DNA of 46,560 bases, from the IMG/VR virus record IMGVR_UViG_3300035114_000005, positions 1-46,560 of that record; one strand, 5' to 3'. A program made the translations under genes and the position numbers. This DNA is from a virus. How positions within the stretch are numbered: position 1 is the first letter of the stretch; each line of letters opens with the position of its first letter. The notes beneath the pieces are model-generated. The model saw only the letters and a program-made list of their open reading frames with translations, ran no database searches and was not told the DNA's origin. Positions 1 to 4,874 of the stretch are shown piece by piece.

Positions 1-127
1 CCAACGTGTCTCCCCGCGGAATTGATATTCATCCCACCCGGCAACCTGGGTCCATCCCAACACTCTCGCGTCAGTAAGCAGAATTGCAGTGCCATCTTTC
101 GGCGCCGTCTCGATTGGGCGCCACAGG
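1..127. repeat. Left copy of exact 127-bp terminal overlap
   Basis: Bases 1-127 are identical to 46434-46560. The overlap lies inside one open reading frame that reads through both copies in phase, so the contig closes into a 46,433-bp circle. A length of exactly 127 equals a common largest k-mer of short-read assemblers, so this is most simply an assembly overlap of a circular or terminally redundant molecule, not a biological direct terminal repeat. Confidence 0.93.
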
Positions 128-306
128 TCCGGACATTGGGCAAGACCGGGCTTTGCGGCAGGCGCGATGCCGGGCAACCGGCAGAAAACGGCGACGATTT
201 CGCGAAGCTCATGCTCTTTGAATTGCGTGATGCCGCTCTTGATAAAATCGCGCATTCGAACAGGGAGCGGAACAGTTTCGGTCTCGGGAGAAGTCTGGTC
301 AGTCAT
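1..306 (-). CDS. DUF551-type protein, N-terminal part (gene crosses contig ends)
   Basis: ATG at 306; the frame is open to base 1 and continues in phase at 46433 down to the stop at 46152, giving 195 residues in all. The middle contains a W-R-P-I-E-T-A-P-K-D-G-T signature followed by I-L-L, and a later H-W-M-P-I-P: the pattern of the DUF551 family of small phage and prophage proteins of unknown function. The start overlaps the stop of the upstream 36-residue gene by 8 bases, indicating translational coupling. It belongs to the leftward early operon. Family assignment is from motif memory; biochemical role unknown. Confidence 0.75.
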   Translation of the reverse strand, partial: MTDQTSPETETVPLPVRMRDFIKSGITQFKEHELREIVAVFCRLPGIAPAAKPGLAQCPDLWRPIETAPKDGTAILLTDARVLGWTQVAGWDEYQFRGETRW

Positions 307-409
307 GCGGCACTCCGTAATAGATGTAGTTGCGTGGCGCGGTCAGCGTGTTAGCGAACCAGACAATGCCGGCGCCGATCAGAAAGGCGTAGATCGCGGC
401 GCGGATCAT
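299..409 (-). CDS. Small single-span membrane protein (36 aa)
   Basis: The ATG at 409 overlaps the TGA of the lipoprotein-like gene upstream (ATGA). The product starts MIRAAIYAFLIGAGIVWF, a single hydrophobic segment at residues 4-18, followed by a polar tail rich in tyrosine. It sits in a chain of overlapping small genes, the main reason to believe it despite its length. Function unknown; inner-membrane location inferred. Confidence 0.6.
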   Translation of the reverse strand: MIRAAIYAFLIGAGIVWFANTLTAPRNYIYYGVPHD

Positions 410-621
410 TTGCCGCGCTCCATTTCCCGCTTGTCGATCTCTTCGTTGATAATCTCTCGACGTACTTCGTCAGTCGGACGATATCGGCCCTGCTTGTCGC
501 TCCACGTTGACGCCGGCTCGTAGCAGCCTGACAGCAGGATACAGACAGCGACCAGTGCTGTGATTGGAAGCCAGCGCCATGCGAGGCGGCAGCCCCAGGC
601 GAATCCATCATCGTGGGTCAT
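406..621 (-). CDS. Small lipoprotein-like protein (71 aa)
   Basis: ATG at 621 overlaps the preceding TGA (ATGA). After a tryptophan-rich N terminus comes a hydrophobic stretch (about residues 18-31) ending in a lipobox-like I-L-L-S-G-C with Cys at about 33, then a charged, helical C-terminal half. That is the layout of a lipoprotein with a short periplasmic domain. Phage lipoproteins of this size include superinfection-exclusion factors and outer-membrane spanins, but the early, non-lysis position favours the former or another envelope role. Function is inference only. Confidence 0.7.
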   Translation of the reverse strand: MTHDDGFAWGCRLAWRWLPITALVAVCILLSGCYEPASTWSDKQGRYRPTDEVRREIINEEIDKREMERGK

Positions 622-764
622 GTCTTCCGCTCCAACCGCCTGAGATGCGACTTGATGATGACCGGCTCAACCGGTGTCTTATCCTCAGCCGGCAGCTTGC
701 GTTGGCGCTTTTCCTTGGCTCGCGCGGCCTTCAGGGAATCTATCTTTGGTCCGCGCGTGCTCAT
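618..764 (-). CDS. Small basic protein (48 aa)
   Basis: The ATG at 764 overlaps the TGA of the upstream gene (ATGA). The 48-residue product is strongly basic (runs such as K-A-A-R-A-K-E-K-R-Q-R-K and a C-terminal R-R-L-E-R-K-T). It has no cysteine and no hydrophobic segment, so it is probably cytoplasmic and may bind nucleic acid. A longer reading from 881 exists, but it would overlap the upstream gene completely. No family recognised. Confidence 0.6.
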   Translation of the reverse strand: MSTRGPKIDSLKAARAKEKRQRKLPAEDKTPVEPVIIKSHLRRLERKT

Positions 765-952
765 CTGCGTGCCTGATCCAGTTTCAAATGATTGAGCTCG
801 GTCTTCGCGTCGTTTGGCGAATAGCCAAGGATCTGGAGCGATACCAGGTAAGTCCGTTCGCCAATCACGCCACGCAACCACTCGGCATCGCGCTGGCGCT
901 TGCGGTCGTCAAGGATCTGGCGGGCTTCCTGGTCGGAGAAATGGGGTCTCAT
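761..952 (-). CDS. Hypothetical small early protein (63 aa)
   Basis: Start chosen at ATG 952 because it overlaps the TGA of the upstream 31-residue gene (ATGA), as at neighbouring junctions; an in-frame ATG at 973 is the alternative. The product begins MRPHFSDQEARQILDDR and is charged and probably helical (acidic/basic heptad-like N-terminal half, then L-x-S-L-Q-I-L-G-Y). No known domain recognised. Part of the coupled early chain. Confidence 0.6.
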   Translation of the reverse strand: MRPHFSDQEARQILDDRKRQRDAEWLRGVIGERTYLVSLQILGYSPNDAKTELNHLKLDQARR

Positions 953-1044
953 GGATGCAGCACCATCAGCCATTTGATGAGGACGATATTGACCAGCGCG
1001 AACGCGGCTACGCGCAGCAGGCGGGTATGGAGAGTTGGTCTCAC
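949..1044 (-). CDS. Very small membrane protein (31 aa, GTG start)
   Basis: GTG at 1044 overlaps the stop of the upstream secreted-type gene (GTGA), and its own TGA overlaps the next ATG (ATGA). The product has a basic N terminus (R-P-T-L-H-T-R-L-L-R) and one hydrophobic segment (V-A-A-F-A-L-V-N-I-V-L-I). Coupling at both ends is the main evidence. Probably a single-span inner-membrane peptide; role unknown. Confidence 0.55.
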   Translation of the reverse strand: MRPTLHTRLLRVAAFALVNIVLIKWLMVLHP

Positions 1045-1220
1045 GGCTTCACCATGCAATCCGTCTTGAAAAACATGATCGAGTTGGCGCGCAGCCGATC
1101 GGCGCTCGCCTTGCAGCTTTCGTAAGAAGGAAAAACCACGGGCTCACGCGCCACGTCCGCCATTGCCCAATAGCATTGCTGGGAGTTGCACAGCATTCCA
1201 ATCACCACGAAAGTAAGCAT
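1041..1220 (-). CDS. Small secreted cysteine-containing protein (59 aa)
   Basis: ATG at 1220 is preceded by an AAGGGGAT ribosome site. The N terminus MLTFVVIGMLCNSQQCYWAM is short and hydrophobic, like an export signal or membrane anchor. Four cysteines (about 11, 16, 43 and 55) could form disulfides outside the cytoplasm. A sharp hairpin with 7-bp stem (1243-1261) lies just upstream of the ribosome site. Envelope targeting is inferred; function unknown. Confidence 0.65.
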   Translation of the reverse strand: MLTFVVIGMLCNSQQCYWAMADVAREPVVFPSYESCKASADRLRANSIMFFKTDCMVKP

Positions 1221-1389
1221 CTTTATCCCCTTAAGCAGTGGTGGCCGGGCGTTACCCGGCCTGTGTCCACGGCTCGCTCCTGTGCTTCGGTAAGTTATGG
1301 CCAGCCCTGCCGGCCATCGGCTCAGTGCTTGCGAGTCTACGCTACCTTTGACAACTCGCAAGCGGTTTTTGAGCAACAATCTTGCGTTT
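1221..1389 (-). other. Structured non-coding leader with three inverted repeats
   Basis: No convincing gene. Read leftward it contains GCTTGCGAGT paired with ACTCGCAAGC (arms near 1329-1362), ATGGCC paired with GGCCAT (near 1297-1317), and GGCCGGG-TAACG-CCCGGCC (1243-1261), the last about 20 bases before the start codon at 1220. It may be a structured 5' leader of gene 1041-1220 or a small RNA. An open frame through it exists only as an upstream extension of that gene and has poor codon character. Confidence 0.45.
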
Positions 1390-1569
1390 TTACAGCAGCC
1401 TCAAACTGAGGTGCGGGGCAAGCCCGTTCTCGGTAATGGTATCGCCCGTGTCAGGGTCCGGCGTGTCCCACTCCACGCGCACGATATCATTCGGCAGTAA
1501 TTCGATGATGGTGCCACGCGAATCATCAGGTGCCCATTGCACGCGCTGGCCTACCTTTGGCTTGCTCAT
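1390..1569 (-). CDS. Small beta-rich early protein (59 aa)
   Basis: ATG at 1569, ribosome site GAAAGGGAA; it is the first gene after the perfect sigma70 promoter at 1601-1629. The product (starts MSKPKVGQRVQWAPDD) has the alternating pattern V-G-Q-R-V-x-W, G-T-I-I-E-L, I-V-R-V-E-W-D of a small SH3/KOW-like barrel. Such folds often bind nucleic acid or protein; no precise family is claimed. An in-frame extension to 1728 would cover the promoter and is rejected. Confidence 0.7.
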   Translation of the reverse strand: MSKPKVGQRVQWAPDDSRGTIIELLPNDIVRVEWDTPDPDTGDTITENGLAPHLSLRLL

Positions 1570-1600
1570 AGTGTTCCCTTTCGAGTTGTTGAATGTGTCA

Positions 1601-1629
1601 ATTATAACACACTTGTCAACGATTGTCAA
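1601..1629 (-). promoter_or_regulatory. Perfect consensus sigma70 early promoter
   Basis: On the minus strand TTGACA (1629-1624) is followed by exactly 17 bases and TATAAT (1606-1601), with TG one base upstream of the -10 (extended -10). Start of transcription expected near 1594, leading directly into gene 1390-1569 and the chain of early genes running through base 1. It matches the bacterial consensus at all 12 positions, so host RNA polymerase is expected to use it strongly. Confidence 0.9.
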
Positions 1630-1676
1630 GTGGCCTGTTTTTAGCCGAGCGGTTTTTGAGATATAAAGTTGCGAAT

Positions 1677-1877
1677 TTAGTCCGAAGTCTCGATGCCGTA
1701 GCGCAACCCACTGTCCACGAAGCACCACCGCTCCTTGCCAGCTTTGAGCGGTGGCGCGCCAATGTGGATCAGGCCCTCATCTAGCTTTCGCTCGATGTCA
1801 GCCATGGTGGCGGACTCATATGCGTAGTAGCGCAAGGCTTTTGCTTTGCTCGGAAAGTAGCTCGTGCCAATAATCAT
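1677..1877 (-). CDS. Hypothetical small early protein (66 aa)
   Basis: ATG at 1877 has a good ribosome site (AAGGGGAAG) and is preceded by a double-hairpin leader (1906-1941). The product has an aromatic N-terminal part (Y-F-P-S-K-A-K-A-L-R-Y-Y-A-Y-E), a charged helix M-A-D-I-E-R-K-L-D-E-G and a C-terminal W-C-F-V-D-S-G-L-R-Y-G-I. It has no membrane segment. No family recognised. It ends about 48 bases before the -35 of the strong promoter. Confidence 0.7.
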   Translation of the reverse strand: MIIGTSYFPSKAKALRYYAYESATMADIERKLDEGLIHIGAPPLKAGKERWCFVDSGLRYGIETSD

Positions 1878-1882
1878 CTCGC

Positions 1883-1946
1883 TTCCCCTTGTTTGAACTC
1901 CTCAGCGCCGGCCTGACCGGCGGACACCTCTTGCGAGGTGTTTCGT
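1883..1946 (-). promoter_or_regulatory. Double-hairpin RNA leader, copy 1
   Basis: Reading leftward: ACGAA, hairpin ACACCTC-GCAA-GAGGTGT (1941-1924), a single C, hairpin CGCCGG-TCAGG-CCGGCG (1922-1906), then CTGAGGAGTTCAAACAAGG ending in the ribosome site of gene 1677-1877. A second copy with different stem sequence but the same layout is at 2502-2565. Read on the plus strand the outer hairpin is followed by TTCGTTCTTT and could act as a terminator of rightward antisense transcription. Confidence 0.6.
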
Positions 1947-1949
1947 TCT

Positions 1950-2120
1950 TTATTCATGTTCACGGTCAACAATGCGCCACGTATCGCCATCGCTGATTTC
2001 CGTGCCTTCAATCATGTCCTGCAATTTCTCTTTTGCCTCATCCGGAGTATCGGCGAAGCGTTCGTCCAGCTTGCCCCATGTATTTTCCATAATCAGGTGG
2101 AAACGCGGTTTATGTGCCAT
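1950..2120 (-). CDS. Hypothetical small early protein (56 aa)
   Basis: ATG at 2120, ribosome site GAAAGGGA. The 56-residue product (starts MAHKPRFHLIMENTWGKLDE) is acidic, with a helix E-A-K-E-K-L-Q-D-M-I and the C-terminal motif G-D-T-W-R-I-V-D. It reads as a soluble alpha/beta protein. No family recognised. Its stop lies directly beside the double-hairpin leader of the next gene. Confidence 0.65.
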   Translation of the reverse strand: MAHKPRFHLIMENTWGKLDERFADTPDEAKEKLQDMIEGTEISDGDTWRIVDREHE

Positions 2121-2147
2121 TTTCAGTCCCTTTCGTCTTGAGTTCCA

Positions 2148-2161
2148 GCCACAGCCGTGGC
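2148..2161 (-). promoter_or_regulatory. Single-hairpin leader before gene 1950-2120
   Basis: GCCAC-GGCT-GTGGC read leftward, followed by GGAACTCAAGACGAAAGG, which resembles the GAGTTCAAACAAAGGGG tract after the double hairpins at 2502-2565 and 1883-1946. It is a reduced version of that leader. The surrounding 2121-2228 has no gene. Confidence 0.4.
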
Positions 2162-2228
2162 GCGTGGTGAGTTATTTTTGAGGTGGTGTCACTTGGTAGC
2201 TTGGAAGTTTGCGGCTCTCAGTGAGGCT

Positions 2229-2402
2229 CTAATCGTCGTGGTCTTTTTCCAATTCGTTGGAAATCCATACCCACGCGGCAACCCAGCAACCATCTTCGGA
2301 TGGCGAGATTTTCGGGTTATCGTCAATCTCAACATCGTCGGTTTGATACTCGCGGCGTGCCACGGTGACGAAGTGCTTTTGGCGTTTTGATCTGGCTTTC
2401 AT
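2229..2402 (-). CDS. Hypothetical small early protein (57 aa)
   Basis: ATG at 2402, one base after the TGA of the upstream membrane peptide gene, so probably translated by coupling. The product has a basic start (M-K-A-R-S-K-R-Q-K-H), an acidic middle (D-D-V-E-I-D-D-N-P) and a tryptophan-rich motif C-W-V-A-A-W-V-W-I-S. Aromatic pairs of this type occur in many small phage proteins of unknown function. Soluble. Confidence 0.65.
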   Translation of the reverse strand: MKARSKRQKHFVTVARREYQTDDVEIDDNPKISPSEDGCWVAAWVWISNELEKDHDD

Positions 2403-2403
2403 T

Positions 2404-2499
2404 TCAAAATATCCAGGTTGAGACGACTGCGAGCGGTGCGGCCATCAGGAGGGCGCACAAATACAGAAGCACGCGATCGATAGTGTCAAAGTCAGCCAT
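2404..2499 (-). CDS. Very small membrane protein (31 aa)
   Basis: ATG at 2499 with a strong AAAGGGGAAAA site and a double-hairpin leader upstream. The product begins MADFDTIDRVLLYLCALLMA and is one hydrophobic segment from residue 10 to the end (V-L-L-Y-L-C-A-L-L-M-A-A-P-L-A-V-V). Probably a single-span inner-membrane peptide. The ribosome site and the tight spacing to the next start make it credible. Confidence 0.6.
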   Translation of the reverse strand: MADFDTIDRVLLYLCALLMAAPLAVVSTWIF

Positions 2500-2501
2500 T
2501 G

Positions 2502-2565
2502 GTTTTCCCCTTTGTTTGAACTCATCAGGTGCAGCTTGACTGCACGACCCCGTCAGGGGTTTCGT
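2502..2565 (-). promoter_or_regulatory. Double-hairpin RNA leader, copy 2
   Basis: Reading leftward: AAGAACGAA, hairpin ACCCC-TGAC-GGGGT (2560-2547), a single C, hairpin GTGCAG-TCAAG-CTGCAC (2545-2529), then CTGATGAGTTCAAACAAAGG into the ribosome site of gene 2404-2499. Layout, the one-base spacer and the TCARG loop of the second hairpin agree with the copy at 1883-1946 while the stems differ, which supports a folded RNA. Confidence 0.6.
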
Positions 2566-2567
2566 TC

Positions 2568-2765
2568 TTAGTCGGGGTGGTTGGTAGGATCTAGACGCGC
2601 GAATGTGGCGTTGTCCCTCGCCATGGTCTCAGTCATCCTGGCCATGGCATCCTTGACCGGAATGGCCTTGTGGCCGTTAAGGCTGACCATTTGCTTGCGC
2701 GGGTAGTAGAACGCGCATCGGCCAGATGCTTTGTAGGCTTCCAGCAATTTTTCGAGTTGTTTCAT
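2568..2765 (-). CDS. Hypothetical small early protein (65 aa)
   Basis: Start chosen at ATG 2765, which leaves 25 bases after the regulator gene; an in-frame ATG at 2825 would overlap that gene by 35 bases and lacks a ribosome site. The product begins MKQLEKLLEAYKASGRCAFY and continues with basic and methionine-rich segments (M-A-R-M-T-E-T-M-A-R-D-N). Soluble, mixed helix. No family recognised. Second gene of the leftward early operon. Confidence 0.65.
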   Translation of the reverse strand: MKQLEKLLEAYKASGRCAFYYPRKQMVSLNGHKAIPVKDAMARMTETMARDNATFARLDPTNHPD

Positions 2766-2790
2766 GTTCTCAGCCTTTCGGGGTTGGTTG

Positions 2791-3378
2791 TCAGGTTCCA
2801 ATAGTGTCGTCTGTGACTTCGCCATCAGTCAATTCGGCCATACTGATTCGCGGCGGTTCGACCGTTCCAGGCAGCGGCGAGCGCATCCATGCGAGATACC
2901 GGCGCGCAGCTGCATCGCTGATGCCTCGCGTCACCATGGCATCGTAAGCCTGTTGCGCCGTCGGGGGCACATAGGCCTTTAGATCGAGTGCAGTGACCTG
3001 CTTGGTGTATTCCACATTCCATTGCTCTTCGCTGCACAGGGTGTGAAAAGGCGATCCGGGCCCCGCCCACCAGCGAGGATGGGCCAATGTGCGAGCCGTG
3101 CGACCATTTTTGCCACCTTCAAGCCAGAAACATTGCGGGTGCGACTGGCGCGTTACAAATTTTACTGCCTCAGCCTGTTGCGCCGGCGCGGTCAAATTGG
3201 CTTTAGCCAAGCGTTCCACAATGTCATGCGGGAGCGGGTGGTTGCCCTTTTCCCAATTGATGACCGCTTGGCGCGAGAAGCCTAATTGCTTGCCAATCTC
3301 AGCTTGCGTCAGACTGAATGACTTTCGAAGTACTTTAAAACTGTCTTTATCCACTCTGTTTGTCCTTTTGGCTGACAT
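2791..3378 (-). CDS. XRE-type helix-turn-helix regulator (195 aa)
   Basis: Residues about 14-60 form a Cro/C1-type helix-turn-helix: F-K-V-L-R-K-S-F-S-L-T-Q-A-E-I-G-K-Q-L-G, then S-R-Q-A-V-I-N-W-E-K-G. The rest (60-195) is not a recognised repressor effector domain; a second charged region near 135-160 (A-Y-D-A-M-V-T-R-G-I-S-D-A-A-A-R-R-Y-L) may be a further helical domain. It is first in the leftward operon, and the imperfect palindrome TGGGTAACATGTAACCCA lies just upstream of its start. It is likely a DNA-binding regulator of the divergent control region and of itself. No integrase is present, so a lysogeny repressor is not established. Confidence 0.85.
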   Translation of the reverse strand: MSAKRTNRVDKDSFKVLRKSFSLTQAEIGKQLGFSRQAVINWEKGNHPLPHDIVERLAKANLTAPAQQAEAVKFVTRQSHPQCFWLEGGKNGRTARTLAHPRWWAGPGSPFHTLCSEEQWNVEYTKQVTALDLKAYVPPTAQQAYDAMVTRGISDAAARRYLAWMRSPLPGTVEPPRISMAELTDGEVTDDTIGT

Positions 3379-3433
3379 TTACTGGGTAACATGTAACCCA
3401 AATGTCAGTTCAAATGGGTTACAATAGGGTTAC

Positions 3434-3462
3434 ATGTAAGGCGTGTTTTGTCAGGCTGTCAA
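3434..3462 (-). promoter_or_regulatory. Putative leftward promoter of the regulator operon
   Basis: On the minus strand TTGACA (3462-3457), 17 bases, then TTACAT (3439-3434) at the -10 position. The -10 is weak (three of six) but coincides exactly with a palindromic operator copy, so bound regulator would block the promoter. Start expected near 3427, about 50 bases before the regulator start codon. Confidence 0.5.
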
Positions 3463-3579
3463 CGATAATGTAACCCATTTGACCCACATTTTTGCATATC
3501 GCATGTGCGAAGCTATGCAAGCATTGCATGGATAAACTACTATTGTTCCACTATTAAGTATATGGGAATATTGAGGTAA

Positions 3580-3609
3580 TTGGAAAGTGTTCACGTTATG
3601 GGCTATAAT
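3580..3609 (+). promoter_or_regulatory. Putative rightward promoter in the divergent region
   Basis: TTGGAA (3580-3585), 18 bases, TATAAT (3604-3609); perfect -10, four of six at -35. It lies in the AT-rich centre between operator copies and would transcribe toward the late block. An inverted repeat TAGTAGTATT (3609-3618) / AATACTACTA (3707-3716) lies just downstream. Confidence 0.45.
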
Positions 3610-3757
3610 AGTAGTATTTCCGAAAACATAAAAACAATGTAAGGCTGACCATGTAAGGCGAGGTGGGTTACATGCCAAAACGCTTAAGAGCATCCTATTT
3701 CAAAATAATACTACTACTTTCTTACATTGTCTTACATTTGGCCGATTTGGTAATGAT

Positions 3758-3830
3758 CCCAATGGATGAATGCTAGTAATGTCAGGCTGACATTGGACAT
3801 ATGTAACCTGACATGGCTACTAGCATTGGG
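3758..3830. promoter_or_regulatory. Large dyad-symmetric site
   Basis: Inverted arms CCCAATG (3758-3764) / CATTGGG (3824-3830) and AATGCTAGTA (3769-3778) / TACTAGCATT (3819-3828), then ATGTCAGG / CCTGACAT, frame one ATGTAA box at 3801. The dyad spans 73 bases with one 3-base asymmetry. It could be a cooperative operator, a replication-initiator site or a cruciform. Confidence 0.5.
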
Positions 3831-4050
3831 AACCAGGCGTGCAGGCTTACATGTAAGGCAGTGTGGGCCCATGTGCACACCCCCCACACGCGAAACAATA
3901 TTGTGTGCGACACATTATTGCTTAACTCAGGGTTTTGCGCGGGGGACGGGCGAAATTTGATTTTTTATGATCCACGCCAAATACCGCGTGCAAAATTTTA
4001 AAAACTCCCCCACTAATACTTCGGGCATTCAGCCCACCTCCCAAGACTTA

Positions 4051-4074
4051 TCCGGCGAAGCCACCGGACTTTTT
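4051..4074 (+). terminator. Weak intrinsic terminator or attenuator
   Basis: TCC-GGC-GAA-GCC-ACC-GGA (4051-4068) can fold as a short interrupted stem and is followed by CTTTTT (4069-4074). It lies between the divergent control region and the first rightward genes. The short stem makes it a weak candidate. Confidence 0.35.
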
Positions 4075-4084
4075 GGAACCTCAT

Positions 4085-4186
4085 ATGCCCCGCCGTGCGT
4101 ACCGCACCCACGACTTCCTACGGCGAACCTATCACCGCCATGGCGGTCAGTGGCAGTGGCGACTGTATACCCGCGAAACATTCTGA
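4085..4186 (+). CDS. Possible small aromatic-basic peptide (33 aa)
   Basis: ATG at 4085 reads 33 codons to TGA at 4184-4186, giving a peptide that starts MPRRAYRTHDFLRRTYHRHG and continues with W-Q-W-R-L-Y. Codons are GC-rich like the late genes. The ribosome site (GGAA, 10 bases upstream) is weak and no family is known, so it may be chance. An overlapping longer frame from 3967 is considered an upstream extension of the next gene. Confidence 0.3.
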   Translation: MPRRAYRTHDFLRRTYHRHGGQWQWRLYTRETF

Positions 4187-4227
4187 CCCGTCTTGCAACC
4201 TTCACGCCGTCAGCGTACTTGTTCCGC

Positions 4228-4695
4228 ATGGCTCATCAAGACCGCAGCATGCGCTCCATCCGGGTTATCCTCGAACGGGGAGACGATCCGGCCCTGGTCA
4301 CATGGTTATCGAGCCAGTTCGCCGCGGTGTTCCAGAGACTGGACAATCTCGGTAAGCGCTTCGATCAGATTGACACCCGCCTTGACCTCATGGAGAAGAA
4401 CATCATGGCAACCCTCGACCAGGTACTTCAGGACATCGCCGACGAGAAGACCGCGATCGCCTCGGTCTCCGAACTGATCGCCGGCCTGCGCAAGCAGGTG
4501 GAAGACGCCCTCGCTGGCGTGACGCTGCCCCCGGCCGTGCAGGCCAAGATCGATCAGGTCTTCGAGGGCGCAGAGGCCAACAAGAAGGCCCTGGCGGACG
4601 CACTGGCGGCGAATGTGCCACCGGCTCCCGTACCATCCCCGCCTGTCGATGGTGGCTCCACGCCCCCCGCAGCCAATCCTGCGGCCGGTCTGTAG
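4228..4695 (+). CDS. Hypothetical coiled-coil late protein (155 aa)
   Basis: The first part (M-R-S-I-R-V-I-L-E-R-G-D-D-P-A-L-V-x-W-L, then F-Q-R-L-D-N-L-G-K-R-F-D-Q-I-D) and the second (M-A-T-L-D-Q-V-L-Q-D-I-A-D-E) read as helical coiled coils, ending in a Pro/Ala-rich tail. The start is uncertain: ATG 4228 or 4249 includes all of the coding-like sequence, but ATG 4405 has the best ribosome site (GGAGAA) and would give a 96-residue protein; both could be made. Similar short helical proteins occur in phage structural regions. Function unknown; a small-terminase role cannot be excluded. Confidence 0.65.
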   Translation: MAHQDRSMRSIRVILERGDDPALVTWLSSQFAAVFQRLDNLGKRFDQIDTRLDLMEKNIMATLDQVLQDIADEKTAIASVSELIAGLRKQVEDALAGVTLPPAVQAKIDQVFEGAEANKKALADALAANVPPAPVPSPPVDGGSTPPAANPAAGL

Positions 4696-4709
4696 GCCCT
4701 CCGGCTAAC

Positions 4710-4757
4710 GGTGGCCACCAGCCCCTCACCGTGGGGGCGTAAGGACCTGTGGCCACC
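4710..4757 (+). other. Nested hairpin after gene 4228-4695
   Basis: Outer arms GGTGGCCAC (4710-4718) and GTGGCCACC (4749-4757), inner arms GCCCC (4721-4725) and GGGGC (4734-4738). The fold is strong but no T tract follows, so it is not a classical terminator. It may be an RNA processing or stabilising structure upstream of the 4788 promoter. Confidence 0.45.
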
Positions 4758-4787
4758 GGCGCCGTGAAAGGGGAATAACCCGGCGCA

Positions 4788-4816
4788 TTGACACATCACC
4801 ACACCGGCCCTAGCTT
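4788..4816 (+). promoter_or_regulatory. Putative late promoter 1
   Basis: TTGACA (4788-4793), 17 bases, TAGCTT (4811-4816), inside CGCATTGACACA (4784-4795), which matches CGCGTTGACACA at 20356-20367 in 11 of 12 bases. Transcription would start near 4823, ahead of the gene at 4875. The -35 is perfect and the -10 poor, which would suit an activated promoter. Confidence 0.45.
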
Positions 4817-4874
4817 GGCAACAAGGGTTGCGTCCCGCAACGCCTACGCCTGCCCAACACCACTGGAGGCTACC

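Larger units (their letters stand above)
3372..3856. promoter_or_regulatory. Operator or iteron array of ATGTAA/TTACAT sites
   Basis: Twelve copies of the hexamer ATGTAA or its complement lie between 3391 and 3856: at 3391, 3430, 3434, 3468, 3637, 3651, 3668, 3722, 3732, 3801, 3847 and 3851. About 0.2 would be expected by chance. Two are full palindromes TTACATGTAA (3430-3439, 3847-3856). Many extend to ATGTAACCC or ATGTAAGGC. TGTAACCCATTTGA (3469-3482) is the exact inverse of 3410-3423. About 3540-3720 is only about 35 percent GC. The stretch 3379-3966 has no convincing gene. Likely binding sites of the adjacent XRE protein, possibly also a replication origin. Confidence 0.75.

Noticed and set aside
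1-127. Biological direct terminal repeat
   Set aside because: The exact 127-base length equals a standard assembler k-mer and the repeat lies inside a continuous gene, so an assembly overlap of a circularly permuted molecule is simpler.
2791-3378. Lysogeny module
   Set aside because: An XRE-type regulator alone is not enough: no integrase, excisionase, attachment site or partition system was found.
3451-3693. 80-residue leftward open frame in the control region
   Set aside because: It lies on operator boxes and AT-rich DNA, lacks a ribosome site and has no protein-like pattern.
3967-4227. 87-residue N-terminal extension of gene 4228-4695
   Set aside because: No ribosome site at 3967, it spans a terminator-like hairpin, and its composition is unlike the rest of the protein.
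4368-4373. TTGACA within gene 4228-4695 as a promoter
   Set aside because: No acceptable -10 at 16-18 bases, and it lies in coding sequence.
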